NCBI GenBank assembly: GCA_030729385.1
Contig: JANQXM010000005.1
Coordinates: 20,598-63,718, forward strand
Source: Opitutales bacterium
GTDB taxonomy: Bacteria > Verrucomicrobiota > Verrucomicrobiia > Opitutales > Coraliomargaritaceae
Reading direction: 5' to 3'
Length of the DNA: 43,121 bases
Shown here: in pieces, positions 9,237 to 20,046 of the stretch
How positions within the stretch are numbered: the first letter of the stretch is position 1
Layout of the letters: every line of letters begins with the position of its first letter
Made by a program: the position numbers and the translations under genes
The notes under the pieces: generated by a model
Told to the model about the DNA's origin: nothing
The model's input: only the letters and a program-made list of their open reading frames with translations
Databases searched by the model: none

Positions 9237-10883
9237 ATGACTGCCCCGACCATTCTCGACCTCGACGAAAGCCAGTTTCAAAGTAAGCCAGAGCTTAAAA
9301 GTCATTTGGCCTATCAGAGCTTTTTGGCATTAGCTAAAAAACCGGGTCGAGTCATCATCGTGGATCGCACGCTGCAGCGGCGTGAAATGAAGTCGGGCTT
9401 TTTGCTCGCCGCTTCGTGGCTACTTTCGAAACGAGTCAAAACTTGGACGGACAAGTCGCGAGTGGGTATCCTGTTTCCGCCGGGCTTGGGTGGTTACATC
9501 GCCAACTTGGCGGTTGTGATGGCGGGAAAAGTGCCGGTCAATTTGAATTTTACACTAGGTCATAGCAGTGCCGAGGCTTGTATACGCAAAGCAGATATCG
9601 ACTGCCTGATTTCAACCGAACGTGTGCAGACAAAAATGCCCGCTTTTCCATGGCCCGAAACCGGAGTGGTGGACATGGTAGAAGAACTGAAGTCGCTGCC
9701 TCGAATACGGGCGATCGGTCTCTTGGCAGCCATGTATCTGATACCGGCCCGATGGTTGGCTAAGTGGTTGAAGGTGCCTTCCAAGGGTGATCATGCGGAG
9801 GCGGCTTTGCTCTTTACCAGCGGCAGCTCCGGTGAGCCAAAGGGCGTGGTGCTTTCGCACCGTAATATTTTGGGCAATTGCGCGCAGGTGGATGCTTCGG
9901 GCTTGTTGCCAGTCGATGAGAAGCTCATCGCGAATCTACCGATTTTCCATAGCTTTGGCTTCACTGTCACGCTTTGGTATCCGTTGCTGCGTGGTTGTGG
10001 TGTGGTGACTTTGCCGTCGCCTCTGGATGTAAAGAAAACTGCCGAAGCCATCGCTGAAGAGGGCGCGACCATACTTCTAGGCACGCCAACATTTTTGAAA
10101 CCCTACTTGAAGCGCGCGAAGCCTGAACAGCTAAGTTCGTTGAAGTATATTATCGCAGGCGCAGAAAAAACACCCGACGGACTCGCCGATCTCTGGGAGA
10201 AAACTTTTGGGAGTTTGTATTTGGAAGGCTATGGCCTAACCGAGACCACACCTGTTGTGAGCGTGAATTTACCGCACCCTCCGAAGGGCGTGCAATATCC
10301 CGGTGATTCCAGCGAAGGCAATCGCCGTGGGTCGGTAGGGCGTCCGATGCCGGGGCATGCAGCCCGTATCCTACATCCGGATACACGTGTCGATTTGCCT
10401 ATCGATGAAGTGGGCTTGTTACTGCTTAAAGGTCCAAATATTTTTAGCGCCTATTTGGATGAGCCTGATCGCACCGCGCAGGTGAAAGAGGGGGAGTGGT
10501 TTATTACTGGCGACCTCGCGCGTTTTGACGCAGATGGTTTCCTTTATATTGAAGGGCGGCTTTCTCGATTCTCTAAAATCGGCGGCGAAATGGTGCCGCA
10601 CGGCACAGTGGAGCAGGCATTGTTTGTCGCCTATGATTTAGTTGATTCGGAGTTTCCCATGCTCGCCGTGGCAGGACGTCCGGACGAAGCTAAAGGCGAA
10701 GCACTGGTTCTTATTGTCGCGGAGGATTTGAAAATTGAGCTCGATGATGTTCGCCAACGTCTGACTGAAGCCGGCATGCCCAACCTTTGGATTCCCAAAG
10801 TCATCAAACCTGTGGCGATTATTCCTACATTAGTGACAGGTAAGCTCGACTTGAAAGCGATCCAGTTACTCGCGCTGGAGTAG
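9237..10883 (+). CDS. AMP-dependent acyl-activating ligase (Aas-like, stand-alone)
   Basis: A 548-residue ANL-superfamily acyl-activating enzyme. The ATP loop [10 protein letters not shown] lies at about 194-203, the GYGLTETTP motif is central, and the hinge and C-terminal lobe contain [15 protein letters not shown] and a TGKLD lysine motif near the end. It would adenylate a fatty acid and transfer it to CoA or acyl carrier protein. It closely resembles the last third of the LplT-PlsC-Aas fusion at 20047-23445 (shared [24 protein letters not shown] and LPNLW-like blocks). This points to acyl-ACP synthetase-like use, possibly salvage of free fatty acids. The gene seems monocistronic, 79 bases after obgE. 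Confidence 0.88.
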   Translation: MTAPTILDLDESQFQSKPELKSHLAYQSFLALAKKPGRVIIVDRTLQRREMKSGFLLAASWLLSKRVKTWTDKSRVGILFPPGLGGYIANLAVVMAGKVPVNLNFTLGHSSAEACIRKADIDCLISTERVQTKMPAFPWPETGVVDMVEELKSLPRIRAIGLLAAMYLIPARWLAKWLKVPSKGDHAEAALLFTSGSSGEPKGVVLSHRNILGNCAQVDASGLLPVDEKLIANLPIFHSFGFTVTLWYPLLRGCGVVTLPSPLDVKKTAEAIAEEGATILLGTPTFLKPYLKRAKPEQLSSLKYIIAGAEKTPDGLADLWEKTFGSLYLEGYGLTETTPVVSVNLPHPPKGVQYPGDSSEGNRRGSVGRPMPGHAARILHPDTRVDLPIDEVGLLLLKGPNIFSAYLDEPDRTAQVKEGEWFITGDLARFDADGFLYIEGRLSRFSKIGGEMVPHGTVEQALFVAYDLVDSEFPMLAVAGRPDEAKGEALVLIVAEDLKIELDDVRQRLTEAGMPNLWIPKVIKPVAIIPTLVTGKLDLKAIQLLALE

Positions 10884-10912
10884 AGCCAAATGATTGCAGA
10901 ACTGCTTGCCGC

Positions 10913-11548
10913 TTAATTTTCGATTATAAATAAAGTGCCGCCGAGGCTGCGTGGCTTCATTTCAGAATCCACGGCGTCTTCTTCATCGACAATCTGACCA
11001 GCTTCAAAAAAAGCAGGCTCTTTTAACCAGTGTTTTTTGAGTTCGTCGTGAAGGTCGAGTAGTTCTTGTCGGCTGGAAAGTCGGTATTCAACTGTGTGAG
11101 CGTGGGTAGCGATCGGGTAGTCTTTGATGACTGTGGAACTTGTCATTGCCTCTTGCGCACCAGCTGCCCGATCCGCGAGCTTTTGGATCTGGGGAGGCAA
11201 AGGTTTTTGAATGATGGAGCTCGGAGCTCCAGCGGCCGCGGCGCCATCAGCCAGTGCAGCCTGTATTTCGGCGGGTTTAACTGTGCGACTGTGGTAAATG
11301 CGTGTGAGTGCGCTACTGCTGGTGACTATGTTCAATTCAATTACATTGTAATTACCTGTGATGTATTGCTGTAGCGAAATAGACATCACTGTGTTTTCTT
11401 GAGCGAGAAAGGAACGGCCCGCTTCAGGGAATTCGATGCCGAAGATGGCTTTGTTGTGGACGCCTTTTGAATCGACGGTGACCGCAGATAAAGCGGTCAC
11501 GGAGCTAGCTAAAAGAGCAAGTAGGGAAATTTTGTTAAAAAGGGACAT
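10913..11548 (-). CDS. Secreted protein of unknown function
   Basis: A 211-residue protein. MSLFNKISLLALLASSVTALSA at the N-terminus is a signal peptide with likely cleavage after an ALSA-type site. The mature part has an Ala/Pro-rich middle (about 105-130) and a charged C-terminal half with predicted helices (around SRQELLDLHDELKKHWL) and many acidic residues. I recognise no family. The open frame extends upstream to 11674, overlapping the divergent transporter gene. I chose 11548 because the signal peptide begins there. It shares a short divergent promoter region with the ABC transporter operon, so a functional link to that exporter is possible but unproven. Confidence 0.65.
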   Translation of the reverse strand: MSLFNKISLLALLASSVTALSAVTVDSKGVHNKAIFGIEFPEAGRSFLAQENTVMSISLQQYITGNYNVIELNIVTSSSALTRIYHSRTVKPAEIQAALADGAAAAGAPSSIIQKPLPPQIQKLADRAAGAQEAMTSSTVIKDYPIATHAHTVEYRLSSRQELLDLHDELKKHWLKEPAFFEAGQIVDEEDAVDSEMKPRSLGGTLFIIEN

Positions 11549-11601
11549 GAGGATGAATATGCTGGTCTTTCTATCGTGTGCAAAAGTAATTTGTTGCGCA
11601 C

Positions 11602-13275
11602 ATGATATCTTGTAAAGAATTGTCCGTTGAGATTGGTCCCCAGAAGGTGCGCATCCTTGATCGTGCAACTGCACAATTTAAAGGGAATGCCTTGAATGCT
11701 GTGATTGGCCCTTCGGGTTGCGGTAAGACTACTTTGGTCAAGGCGATGCTAGGGATTTTACCGGGCGAGGGTGAAGTCTATTATGATGGTGAAGCCATTC
11801 ACGACAGTGCTGATTTTCAAGGTAAACTTTCTTTTGCGCCTCAGTTCAGTATTGCGCATGAGTTATTGAAGGTGGAAGAGGCCTTGCGCTATGCGTTGGA
11901 CCTTTGCGTGGTCGATACGACTATCAAAGCCGAGCGCTTGGAGGAGATATTGCGGCGCACGGGGTTGACTGAGCATCGTGAGAAACGAGTGGATAGTCTG
12001 AGTGGTGGTCAATTGCGACGACTCGGCTTGGGGCTGGAGTTGGTGGGTGATCCGCAAACGATGGTTTGTGACGAGGTGACTAGCGGGCTCGACCCTCGTT
12101 CTGAGGATCAAATCCTGACTGTGCTTCAGCGCTTACGCGATGATCGGGCGAAGAGCTTTATTTGTATTATTCATAATTTAGCCAAGCTAGAGTTCTTTGA
12201 CTGGATTACAGTCGTGTATGAAGGCGATGTCGTTTTCCAAGGCACCTTGGATGCACTGAATGCTTATTTTAATATTCCCGATGCGCTCCACCTTTATGAC
12301 CGACTGAACGAGCAACCAATTGATGTGTGGCGTCAGCGTTGGTCGGAGTCCAAGCAAACCGCTGAGAGTGCGGAAGAGGTGCCACCTCCTGAGCCCGCAG
12401 CTGCACCAAAACTATTAGCAAGACCCAGCGCGCTGAGCCAGACACTGACATTACTTCGTCGTAAAGCGGTTTTATTTAAGCGCGATCGTGGCTATTGGTT
12501 ACTCACCTTGGGCATCACCTTGGGGTTTCCATTGCTTGTGACGATCTTCGCGATGGATGGTCTGCCCCAGCTGCGCGGTATGGCGATGAACTCGGCGGGT
12601 GGCTTTTTGGAGCAGATGCAGGATAATTTGCGCTTTCGAATCGATGCGTTGGAAACGGCATCGTTGGTGACGGGCTTGATTCTCTTTCAGGTGATCTTGT
12701 TGACCTTGATGGGCAGTAATAATGGTGCCCGTGAGATTGCCGGAGAGCGCGATCTGTATGAAAAGGAACGTTTTGCCGGTTTGAATCCACATGCCTACGC
12801 AACGAGCAAATTGCTCTTTACCTCAGCGATTGCCTTGGGGCAAGGGGTGTGGATGACGCTTTTTGTGAAGTTGATTTGTGAGTTTCCCGGGCCCTGGATG
12901 CCACAAACGCTGATCTTGATCTTGAGCTGCGTATCGATGACCGCGGTGTGTCTTGGTTTCTCTGCAATCTTTGGTTCGGCGGACAAGGCTTCATTACTCT
13001 CGGTCTATTTGGTCGGCTTTCAGTTGCCGTTATCGGGGATCGTTTTGGCTTTGCCCGATGCTTTGGTTTGGATCTGCCGCCCCTTTATCAATGCATATTG
13101 GGGTTGGGCCGGATATTTTAGCTCGATGATCGAGACTCGATTCTATGATGCCTACCGCTTGGAGACCACGGAAGCAGTCCCCAGCCCGACGATGGCAGTC
13201 ATCGTCTTGCTTTTGCATTTTATGGTAGGTGCGGCTATGGTGTTTTGGGGTTGCCAGAGAAAACGCTGGGTTTAA
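11602..13275 (+). CDS. ABCG-type ABC transporter half-molecule (ATPase plus permease)
   Basis: A 557-residue fusion with the ATPase first. Walker A is GPSGCGKTT (36-44), Q-loop FAPQ (about 78-81), signature LSGGQ (133-137), Walker B with Asp157-Glu158, and H-loop His191. After a Pro/Ala/Glu-rich linker (about 255-280), the C-terminal half has about six membrane spans in the ABC2 layout (from about 295 to the end). This NBD-TMD order is typical of the ABCG/White family, and the protein should work as a dimer. Substrates range over lipids and small hydrophobics. None can be assigned here. It leads a probable three-gene operon with the next two genes (42-base gap, then a 26-base overlap). Confidence 0.88.
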   Translation: MISCKELSVEIGPQKVRILDRATAQFKGNALNAVIGPSGCGKTTLVKAMLGILPGEGEVYYDGEAIHDSADFQGKLSFAPQFSIAHELLKVEEALRYALDLCVVDTTIKAERLEEILRRTGLTEHREKRVDSLSGGQLRRLGLGLELVGDPQTMVCDEVTSGLDPRSEDQILTVLQRLRDDRAKSFICIIHNLAKLEFFDWITVVYEGDVVFQGTLDALNAYFNIPDALHLYDRLNEQPIDVWRQRWSESKQTAESAEEVPPPEPAAAPKLLARPSALSQTLTLLRRKAVLFKRDRGYWLLTLGITLGFPLLVTIFAMDGLPQLRGMAMNSAGGFLEQMQDNLRFRIDALETASLVTGLILFQVILLTLMGSNNGAREIAGERDLYEKERFAGLNPHAYATSKLLFTSAIALGQGVWMTLFVKLICEFPGPWMPQTLILILSCVSMTAVCLGFSAIFGSADKASLLSVYLVGFQLPLSGIVLALPDALVWICRPFINAYWGWAGYFSSMIETRFYDAYRLETTEAVPSPTMAVIVLLLHFMVGAAMVFWGCQRKRWV

Positions 13276-13317
13276 CCCTTTTCTGCAACTATTGATAACA
13301 TTTTCCGTTTCATATCT

Positions 13318-13707
13318 ATGCCCCTATCTTCACACAAAACTGCCGGTAAAATACTGCCGCTCTTAATCGTAGGCATTGTCCTCTTGATTGGGGGCGCTGT
13401 TTATTTTCTAACGAAAGGGAGTGCCTTCTCAAATTTAGAGACTCTGCCAGCTGAACAATACCTGAATAAGCCAGCCGACTTTTTAGGTAATGATTATGCC
13501 ATCCGCGCTCAGATTGATTCGCAGATCAATTGGCAAAAAGGCTTGGGGCGTATTTTAGCCGTTACACCAGAAGGCAGCTCGATGCGTTTGCCGGTGTTTG
13601 TGCCGGAAAGTGTCGGCGGTAATATTCATATAGGGCAACGCTTTGAAATGCGTGTTCGAATCGAAGAAGGAGGGCTGATCTATGTTGAAGCGTTACGCAA
13701 GTATTAG
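13318..13707 (+). CDS. Small membrane-anchored protein, possible OB-like fold
   Basis: A 129-residue protein with one membrane span at about residues 11-31, followed by a beta-rich domain with alternating short strands (for example [18 protein letters not shown], then [18 protein letters not shown]). The pattern is reminiscent of a small OB-like barrel such as CcmE or YdeI-type domains, but I cannot assign a family. It is probably periplasmic and tethered to the inner membrane. Its 3' end overlaps the next gene by 26 bases in another frame, and it follows the ABC transporter by 42 bases. The three are therefore likely co-transcribed and translationally coupled. Confidence 0.7.
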   Translation: MPLSSHKTAGKILPLLIVGIVLLIGGAVYFLTKGSAFSNLETLPAEQYLNKPADFLGNDYAIRAQIDSQINWQKGLGRILAVTPEGSSMRLPVFVPESVGGNIHIGQRFEMRVRIEEGGLIYVEALRKY

Positions 13708-15610
13708 TCTAGGGTTGTCGGTCGCATATCTGACCGTCTCAGGGCAGGGGATGCCATCATCGCCAACACCTACAGCGCCCGTTGCTCAAATGGGTGGTTC
13801 TGCGCCAACAAGTGGTCTCTTTGAGAGTAATACCTTTTTGGAATCCGCAAACCGAGTGTTTGATCCAACTAGCGATTCGATGGATTTTGAGGATGGGAGT
13901 TTCGTCTGGAAGGGGCGTTCTTTTAATCTTACCGAGCAACGTGCATTCCGTGCACGTTTCGAACGATTCCTATTGGCTTCACCAAGTGAGGATGAAGAGC
14001 AGTATTCGCAGTTGATGGACGACATTTTAGAGCGCTTGTCGGTAGCAAATAACAATAGCGACGAGGCAATGTTTGATACATGGGAACTCCTGTTTCGTGC
14101 TTCACGCTTCGACTCGGATGGTGGCAATAGTGTCGTTCTTGCCAATCAAGTGTTCAACGCTTGGCGTATCCGTAAGGAAAGCCGAGGCACTGCTATGTCC
14201 CAGCGTGAACTTGAGCAAATTCGCGTAACACAGCAAGAGATTGTGGCCAACCGTGCCGCTACCTTGCGCCGTATTCGTGAAAATCGCTTGAAGCAAACCA
14301 GCGTGTCGAACCGCGACGAAAACGAGACTAAAGTCGATCCCGATTCTGCACTGACTTCGGAAGACGCATTTCGCGCCCTGGACTTAGCTGAAACCGAAGC
14401 AAAGATTGTGGCCCTCGAAGCACAGACTGCACTCACTGGCATACAGGCAAAGATACAGTTTCAGAGCCAAATCGTCAGTTTCTTCATGCAGCGTCGTTTT
14501 CAGCACGCGTTGATTTTATCGAGTTTCTACCAATTGATCTTTAAAGGATCGCAGCAGCAACTGGAGGTCGGTAAAGACGAATTGACCGCCTTCTTCCCGA
14601 ATTCCGATCTGACTTTCACAGTCGATACGATGTCATTCATCTCACGTGAGGCGATCAATGATGTCAATAAAGGCGTCGAATCAGTGAACTCGGCTTACTC
14701 GGAAGGGCGCTCGATGATTGCGCTCGAGCGCTTGCAGGAGACTTTCTTCCTTGGTGAGTATTTGCCAGAGTTGAATCGTATTCCGACGGAGCAACGTCGT
14801 CATATGTTGGACCTATACCGTGGAATGATTGAGGCAGGTGAATTAGCCGAGTCGAAGGACTACGCAGGTGTAGGCGAATTGGTTGAATCTATTTCTCAAC
14901 TAGCCTCAGACTTCCCGAAGTCTCGTATAATTTCTAGCTTAGAGTCCGCAAAGAGCGCGAGCGACATGGCAGTATTTGCAGCCTCTCAATATAGAAATTT
15001 AGGAGATATCGATCAGGCTAGAGCCGAGCTCCAAACTGCGATGGAGATTTGGCCTTTAAATCCTGCTATCCGCGAGTTTCAGCAAGAAACTACGAAATTG
15101 GCGACAGCCGGTTCTCAAGGTGTTCAGGTGTTTGATGATCTGATGAAACGCGAAGATGCACGCGGTATTTACGAACGCCGCTTGGAACTTGGTTTCGCGC
15201 TTTCTGACGATGAAGCCCGCCGCCCATTACTTCTGGAAGTTGTCGACCAAGTGGCTCGTATTGAATTGTTGGTCAAACAGTCCGAGGAATTGGTCAAGCA
15301 GGGGAACCCATATGCTGCTTGGGAAATGTTGGCTGAGGCTGCGAAGATCGGCCCTGACGATGGTCCATTGAATCGTGCACGTGCCGATCTGGCTCCACGG
15401 GTAGCCGACTTTGTTCGTTATTTGAATCGAGCCGACCGTCAAACGGAAGATAGTCAATACGCCGCTGCATTGGCTGCTTATTTGATGGCGCAGGATGTCT
15501 ATCCAGCTAGCCGGCTTTGCCGAGAAGGTGTGGATCGCACAGCTGCTTTATTGATGTCCGTCCTTAGCAAGAATGCTGCTGCAGTAGAAGTGCCTGAAAC
15601 GCTGGAGTGA
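13682..15610 (+). CDS. Secreted alpha-helical repeat (TPR-like) protein
   Basis: A 642-residue protein with an N-terminal signal sequence (about 1-22) and a Pro/Thr-rich linker. The long helical body holds a coiled-coil-prone segment around 165-260 and TPR-like pairs in the second half (for example [20 protein letters not shown] and [20 protein letters not shown]). No catalytic motif is visible. It is probably a periplasmic or envelope scaffold or adaptor. The start overlaps the upstream gene by 26 bases, which suggests translational coupling. Last gene of the ABC transporter operon, so it may present substrate or link the exporter to the outer membrane. That role is inference. Confidence 0.72.
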   Translation: MLKRYASISLGLSVAYLTVSGQGMPSSPTPTAPVAQMGGSAPTSGLFESNTFLESANRVFDPTSDSMDFEDGSFVWKGRSFNLTEQRAFRARFERFLLASPSEDEEQYSQLMDDILERLSVANNNSDEAMFDTWELLFRASRFDSDGGNSVVLANQVFNAWRIRKESRGTAMSQRELEQIRVTQQEIVANRAATLRRIRENRLKQTSVSNRDENETKVDPDSALTSEDAFRALDLAETEAKIVALEAQTALTGIQAKIQFQSQIVSFFMQRRFQHALILSSFYQLIFKGSQQQLEVGKDELTAFFPNSDLTFTVDTMSFISREAINDVNKGVESVNSAYSEGRSMIALERLQETFFLGEYLPELNRIPTEQRRHMLDLYRGMIEAGELAESKDYAGVGELVESISQLASDFPKSRIISSLESAKSASDMAVFAASQYRNLGDIDQARAELQTAMEIWPLNPAIREFQQETTKLATAGSQGVQVFDDLMKREDARGIYERRLELGFALSDDEARRPLLLEVVDQVARIELLVKQSEELVKQGNPYAAWEMLAEAAKIGPDDGPLNRARADLAPRVADFVRYLNRADRQTEDSQYAAALAAYLMAQDVYPASRLCREGVDRTAALLMSVLSKNAAAVEVPETLE

Positions 15611-15651
15611 GTTAGTCGATTTTATCCATATACTTGGCGTTAGAGGCTATG

Positions 15652-16029
15652 CTAGCGAATATGGGCTTCGTAGTTATTGTTCAGCAGATCGAAGAGGTTG
15701 CCGTCTGGGTCGGCAATGGTGACCACTCGACCTCCCCATGTTTCGTCGCGCACCTCGCCGCTGAATTTCACCCCTTTTGCTTTCAGCGAGGTATAAAGAC
15801 TATCGACGTCTTTAACATAGAGCTGGAGTCCTGAATGTGCTCGGTTGAATGGTTTTTGCCATTCGTAGAGGTGAATGCCAAAGCCTTTAACGTCAAAATG
15901 TGCAAAGCGTGAGTGGTGGTCAGTGCCTTCTTTGATGATCGGGAGACCTAGGAGGTCACGGTAGAAAACGAGGGAGGTCTCGAAGTCTGAGGCGGGAAAG
16001 GCAATAAATCCTGCTTTTTCGATATGCAT
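15652..16029 (-). CDS. VOC (glyoxalase/bleomycin-resistance) superfamily protein
   Basis: A 125-residue VOC fold of two beta-alpha-beta-beta-beta modules. Typical marks are the N-terminal AGFIAFPASDFETSLVFYRD, the phrase DPDGNLFDLL near the C-terminus and a His at about residue 39-40. A metal ligand set of His/Glu is plausible. Such proteins include glyoxalases, dioxygenases and isomerases. Specificity is not readable. Single gene, convergent with the helical-repeat gene (41-base gap). Confidence 0.85.
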   Translation of the reverse strand: MHIEKAGFIAFPASDFETSLVFYRDLLGLPIIKEGTDHHSRFAHFDVKGFGIHLYEWQKPFNRAHSGLQLYVKDVDSLYTSLKAKGVKFSGEVRDETWGGRVVTIADPDGNLFDLLNNNYEAHIR

Positions 16030-16160
16030 GACAATATCGTAGAATGGAGAATATTAAAGCTGTGGTCGAGGGATATTATAAGAGCTGAAAGATAATTGGC
16101 ACTGTTTTGGAATGAGGATTGCTCTGACGCTAAACATGCTTGGACTACAGTGCTTTTTTT

Positions 16161-18602
16161 ATGGTTAAAACGATCAACAACATTGCTCATGCATTCTGGG
16201 AGTCTGGGGATAGCGGAATTGTCATTCTAGGTAAAAACTGGACTAGCACGACTAATTTGCCGCCCCTTTCATTGGGTCCGGTCAATCGAGCGTTTCGTAA
16301 AATCGAGCGTATCACCGCGCAGGAGTCTGGCCGCTTTTATCGCTATTATCGCAGCAAGCAGAGTTGGATCTTTACGATTAACTCGAGGCGCCATCCACAA
16401 CTGTTGGACTCTAAGGTTCGAGTCTTTGTTGGTGGCGATTTCAATGGATGGGCGGATGCTATTGATCAAACTGAGTGGGAATTGAAGCCTGTGGCAGACT
16501 CACCGGATTCAGCGACTTATGAATTACGTGTGCCGGTAAAGGCACTGCCTGCTAAGGGTGTGTCAGCGTTTAAATTTGTGACGGAAACGGGCGATTGGCT
16601 GGATGTGCCCGACAGCGCACCGAATCGTGTTTCTGACCCTACGGGCGCGGCGAATTTTGAATTCAATCCGGAATGGACGGGGAAGCAGATGTTTCGCTTT
16701 TATTTACCAGAGGGCTATGAGCCCGTCGGCAATGAGCGTGTAGTCTGGAGTGATTTTAAGGGCGAGGAAGTGCATGAATTGCCACACACTCAGTATCTGA
16801 CGACAGCCGCGACTGATCTCGAATTGGGCGCGAATGTTGAAGGTGAGCGCACGACTTTTCGTTTGTTTGCACCACTTGCAGAAGGCGTGGAAGTCGTCTT
16901 TGGTCAAAAGGTCGATGCATCCGATGCTGAGCATATCCAAATGAAATGCGTGGACGGTGTGACTTGGGAGACCGTGATCGCAAAGAATCTGGACGGCTGG
17001 TATTACTCCTTCCGAGTGAAGGGGAATACTAAAGAAGGCACTTCTCACTTTGATTCATCGTTCCCGATTCTCGACCCTTATGCAAAGGCCTGCCTAGGAC
17101 ATAAGGGACCAGGGATTGTGGTGGCGCCTGAGCGTATGCCAAAGGTCGCCGCACCATACCAGCCGCCATCTTGGCACGATTTAATCATTCTCGAAGGTCA
17201 CGTTCGTGACTTAGCGGCGCATGCGCCGATTGACTTGACCGTGGAAGAGCGCCGAGGTTATGCAGGTCTACGTAAGTGGCTGAAAGCCGAGGGCTCTTAT
17301 TTGAAGGAGATGGGGATCAATGCGATCGAGCTGCAACCGATTCAGGAGTTTGATAACCGTAAGACCGAAGATTATCACTGGGGCTATATGACAGTGAATT
17401 ACTTTTCGCCGGAAAGTAGCTATGCCAGCGAACCCGAAAAGGCTTCGCAGATCGAAGAGTTTCGCGGACTCGTGCAAGACTTTCACGATGAAGGCATCGC
17501 TGTGATTGTGGACGTGGTTTACAACCACGTTGGTGAGCCGAATCATCTGCTCTTCGTTGATAAGTATTATTACTTCAATCTCGATGAGGCCAATGATTTG
17601 CTCAACTGGAGCGGTTGTGGAAATGACCTTCGTTGCGAAACCCCGATGGGGCGTCATTTAATTATCGAGAGTTTAAAGCATCTCGTTGAGACCTACGATA
17701 TTGATGGCTTCCGTTTCGATTTGGCCGAACTGATTGGTGTCGATGTTCTGAGTGAAATCGAAGTGGAGCTGAAGAAGGTGAAGCCTTCAGTGATTTTAAT
17801 CGCTGAGCCATGGAGCTTCCGTGGTCATATTCAGGACGAATTGAAAGAAACTGGTTTCGCCTCTTGGAATGATGGCTTTCGCGAATGTATCGCGAAGTAT
17901 GTTTTGGGGGAGAGCAGTCAGGAAACGATTCAATATTTCCTTTCCGGTTCGCCGAGCAGCACGCGTTTTGTCGCGCAGACGATTAACTACACTGAGTCGC
18001 ACGACGATCATTGCTGGCTGGATCGAATTACGGAACGTCCTGGTCATAATGGCGACGATCCCACGTTGTTGGACCGTCGTCGAACGCACCTGATGGCTGC
18101 GGTGTTATTCACTTCCTTAGGTGTGCCGATGCTTGCAGAAGGGCAGGACTTCCTGCGCTCAAAACGTGGTATTTCAAACACTTATCAACTCGGCGATGTG
18201 AATGCGCTCGATTACAATCGACGCTATGTGTTCTCCGGCACGCATGGTTACTTCCGGGATTGGATCCACTTCCGCAGTTCTGATGCGGGGCGTCCATTAC
18301 GTTTCGATGGTGGTTTAACCGTAGGCTACTTAGAGTTCTTTTTCACTCAAGGTTCCAGCGCGGTGATTATGTTGATCAATGCGGACAACTCGCGTCCGGG
18401 CGGTCAGCTAGTCTTCGGGCTCAATCCGCATTTGGAATATGCTAACATCGATTGCCCTACGGTCACTGCACGCTCTTTGAAACAGATCGTGGACCAAGAG
18501 CGTTTCGATTTGGATGGCCTCAAGTCGGCTCTGATTCCGTTGACCGATCATTCGATCCATCTTCCGCCACTCAGTTGTGGGCTCTGGCAAGTGGTTGAGT
18601 AG
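16161..18602 (+). CDS. GH13 alpha-glucan debranching-type enzyme (pullulanase/isoamylase-like) with N-terminal CBM48-like domains
   Basis: An 813-residue protein. The N-terminal part holds a CBM48-like module ([13 protein letters not shown], about 80-175) and a second beta module (about 215-310), then the GH13 barrel. Conserved GH13 regions are present: VDVVYNH (Asp451, His456), GFRFDLAE with nucleophile Asp520, acid/base Glu549 (IAEPW), and Asp615 in TESHDD. The motifs YNHVGEPN and [11 protein letters not shown] are typical of pullulanase/isoamylase-type members. No signal peptide is seen, so it probably acts on intracellular glycogen or starch. The frame opens at a TTG at 16140. I prefer the ATG at 16161, although neither has a clear ribosome site. 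Confidence 0.88.
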   Translation: MVKTINNIAHAFWESGDSGIVILGKNWTSTTNLPPLSLGPVNRAFRKIERITAQESGRFYRYYRSKQSWIFTINSRRHPQLLDSKVRVFVGGDFNGWADAIDQTEWELKPVADSPDSATYELRVPVKALPAKGVSAFKFVTETGDWLDVPDSAPNRVSDPTGAANFEFNPEWTGKQMFRFYLPEGYEPVGNERVVWSDFKGEEVHELPHTQYLTTAATDLELGANVEGERTTFRLFAPLAEGVEVVFGQKVDASDAEHIQMKCVDGVTWETVIAKNLDGWYYSFRVKGNTKEGTSHFDSSFPILDPYAKACLGHKGPGIVVAPERMPKVAAPYQPPSWHDLIILEGHVRDLAAHAPIDLTVEERRGYAGLRKWLKAEGSYLKEMGINAIELQPIQEFDNRKTEDYHWGYMTVNYFSPESSYASEPEKASQIEEFRGLVQDFHDEGIAVIVDVVYNHVGEPNHLLFVDKYYYFNLDEANDLLNWSGCGNDLRCETPMGRHLIIESLKHLVETYDIDGFRFDLAELIGVDVLSEIEVELKKVKPSVILIAEPWSFRGHIQDELKETGFASWNDGFRECIAKYVLGESSQETIQYFLSGSPSSTRFVAQTINYTESHDDHCWLDRITERPGHNGDDPTLLDRRRTHLMAAVLFTSLGVPMLAEGQDFLRSKRGISNTYQLGDVNALDYNRRYVFSGTHGYFRDWIHFRSSDAGRPLRFDGGLTVGYLEFFFTQGSSAVIMLINADNSRPGGQLVFGLNPHLEYANIDCPTVTARSLKQIVDQERFDLDGLKSALIPLTDHSIHLPPLSCGLWQVVE

Positions 18603-18617
18603 GGCGGTATAGTGAAT

Positions 18618-18642
18618 GTAGCCGCGTCAGTCTCCTGACGCG
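18618..18642 (+). repeat. REP-like GTAG hairpin (single)
   Basis: GTAG followed by the perfect stem CGCGTCAG / CTGACGCG with loop TCTC, 15 bases after the GH13 stop codon. Member of the GTAG-headed family. Confidence 0.7.
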
Positions 18643-18695
18643 TTCCGATCTCCTCGGTTTGGTCGTAGACTTAGTTCAGAGATTGCACTTCGTGA

Positions 18696-18740
18696 AGTCG
18701 TATATTTATGTGGTTTGAAATAACCCATAAATATACGACT
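18696..18740 (+). promoter_or_regulatory. 15-bp perfect inverted repeat ending at the aldolase start codon
   Basis: AGTCGTATATTTATG (18696-18710) and its exact complement (18726-18740) flank a 15-base loop. The right arm ends at the base before the ATG at 18741, so no Shine-Dalgarno is visible where one is expected. In RNA the hairpin would bury the ribosome-binding zone. In DNA it could be an operator. Either role is inference. Confidence 0.55.
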
Positions 18741-20036
18741 ATGAACTTTAACTTATTGCACCCTCGCGACCAAATTGAACTGACGATCGCCCGTATTTAT
18801 CGTCGCTATATGACCACGACTTCAGGTGGTAATATTTCAGTCCGGACCGATAAAGATGATGTATGGATCACACCAGCGCGTGTGGACAAAGGAAACTTGA
18901 AGCGGTCGGATATGGCACGTGTCAGCCTTGCTGGTGAACAGCGTGAAGGTCCGCATCCACCTTCATCGGAATGCCCGTTCCACCTTAGCATTTATAACGT
19001 GCGCCCTGATATCGGAGCCGTGATTCACGCGCACCCAGGTGCTTTGGTGAGTTTCAGTATTTGCGGGCAAGTGCCCAATACGAAGGTGTTCCCGGAAGCG
19101 TGGAATGTTTGCGGTGAAGTGGCGTTTGCGCCGTATGCTTTACCGGGCAGCCAGCAATTGGGTGACTCAATTGCAGAACAGTTTGCCGCTTCCAAAGATA
19201 CCATGTGCGTTGTAATGGAAAATCACGGTGTGGTTGTTGGGGGCGTTGACTTGCAAGATGCCTTCAAGCGTTTCGAGACCTTAGAGTTTACTGCACGAAC
19301 AATTCTACAGGCATGCAGCTTGGGAGCATTGCAAACACTCAGCGGTGATGATTTGAAGAAGTCGATCAAGGCCTCGTTTCCTGAGATGGCAGGTGAACCT
19401 GATGTTCCCTGCAATCGTGAGCGTGAACTACGTAAAGAGATCTGTGATTTCATTCTTCGCGCATACTCGCATGGATTGGTGACCAGCGCTTGGGGTAGTT
19501 TGTCGGCGCGGATTGATGAGGAGAGTTTTGTGATTACACCGACTTGGAACGACCGTGAGTATCTCACAATGGAGGACCTAGTAGTCATCCGTAAGGGCGT
19601 ATGCGTATCTCCCGGCAAGCCAAGTCGTGCGGTGCAATTACACGCGGCAATTTATGAGGCATACCCTGAAGTGGAGTCGGTGATGAATGCTTTGCCGGCA
19701 AGTGCGACCGCTTTCTCGGTCAGCGACGCCAAGTTAGATACTCGCACGATTCCTGAAAGTTATTTGTTTTTGAAAGATGTGCCGTTGATGCCATTTGCAG
19801 AGCTAATCGAAACGCCTGAAAATGTAGTCAACTACGTGGGACCAGATAATCCTGTCATGCTCTTGCAGCACAATGGCGCGCTGGTCGCAGGTCGTTCTGT
19901 ATTGGACGCCTTCGATCGCCTAGAGGTTCTCGAAGCCACTGCTGGCGCGATCATTCAAAGCAAGCCGCTCGGCGAAGTCGCTCCGATGAGTGATGCCGTG
20001 ATCGATGAACTGGTGAAGGCGTTCGGTCGGGTTTAA
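18741..20036 (+). CDS. Tandem class II aldolase/adducin-domain protein, second domain degenerate
   Basis: A 431-residue protein with two copies of the class II aldolase (fuculose-1-phosphate aldolase) fold. The first copy (about 1-205) keeps all FucA-type residues: Glu77 in PSSE, zinc ligands His96 and His98 in VIHAHPG, and His162 in ENHG. In the second copy (about 225-430) the aligned positions are Ala297 (for Glu), Asn316 and Leu318 (for the HxH pair). Only His377 survives, so that half can hardly bind metal. It is probably structural or regulatory. The substrate may be a sugar phosphate. An upstream in-frame ATG at 18708 lies inside the inverted repeat and is unlikely. Confidence 0.85.
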   Translation: MNFNLLHPRDQIELTIARIYRRYMTTTSGGNISVRTDKDDVWITPARVDKGNLKRSDMARVSLAGEQREGPHPPSSECPFHLSIYNVRPDIGAVIHAHPGALVSFSICGQVPNTKVFPEAWNVCGEVAFAPYALPGSQQLGDSIAEQFAASKDTMCVVMENHGVVVGGVDLQDAFKRFETLEFTARTILQACSLGALQTLSGDDLKKSIKASFPEMAGEPDVPCNRERELRKEICDFILRAYSHGLVTSAWGSLSARIDEESFVITPTWNDREYLTMEDLVVIRKGVCVSPGKPSRAVQLHAAIYEAYPEVESVMNALPASATAFSVSDAKLDTRTIPESYLFLKDVPLMPFAELIETPENVVNYVGPDNPVMLLQHNGALVAGRSVLDAFDRLEVLEATAGAIIQSKPLGEVAPMSDAVIDELVKAFGRV

Positions 20037-20046
20037 CCTGATTGCC

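Noticed and set aside
16092-16126. Sigma54-like promoter before the GH13 gene (TTGGCAC ... TTGC)
   Set aside because: The GG and GC elements are about 21 bases apart instead of 10.
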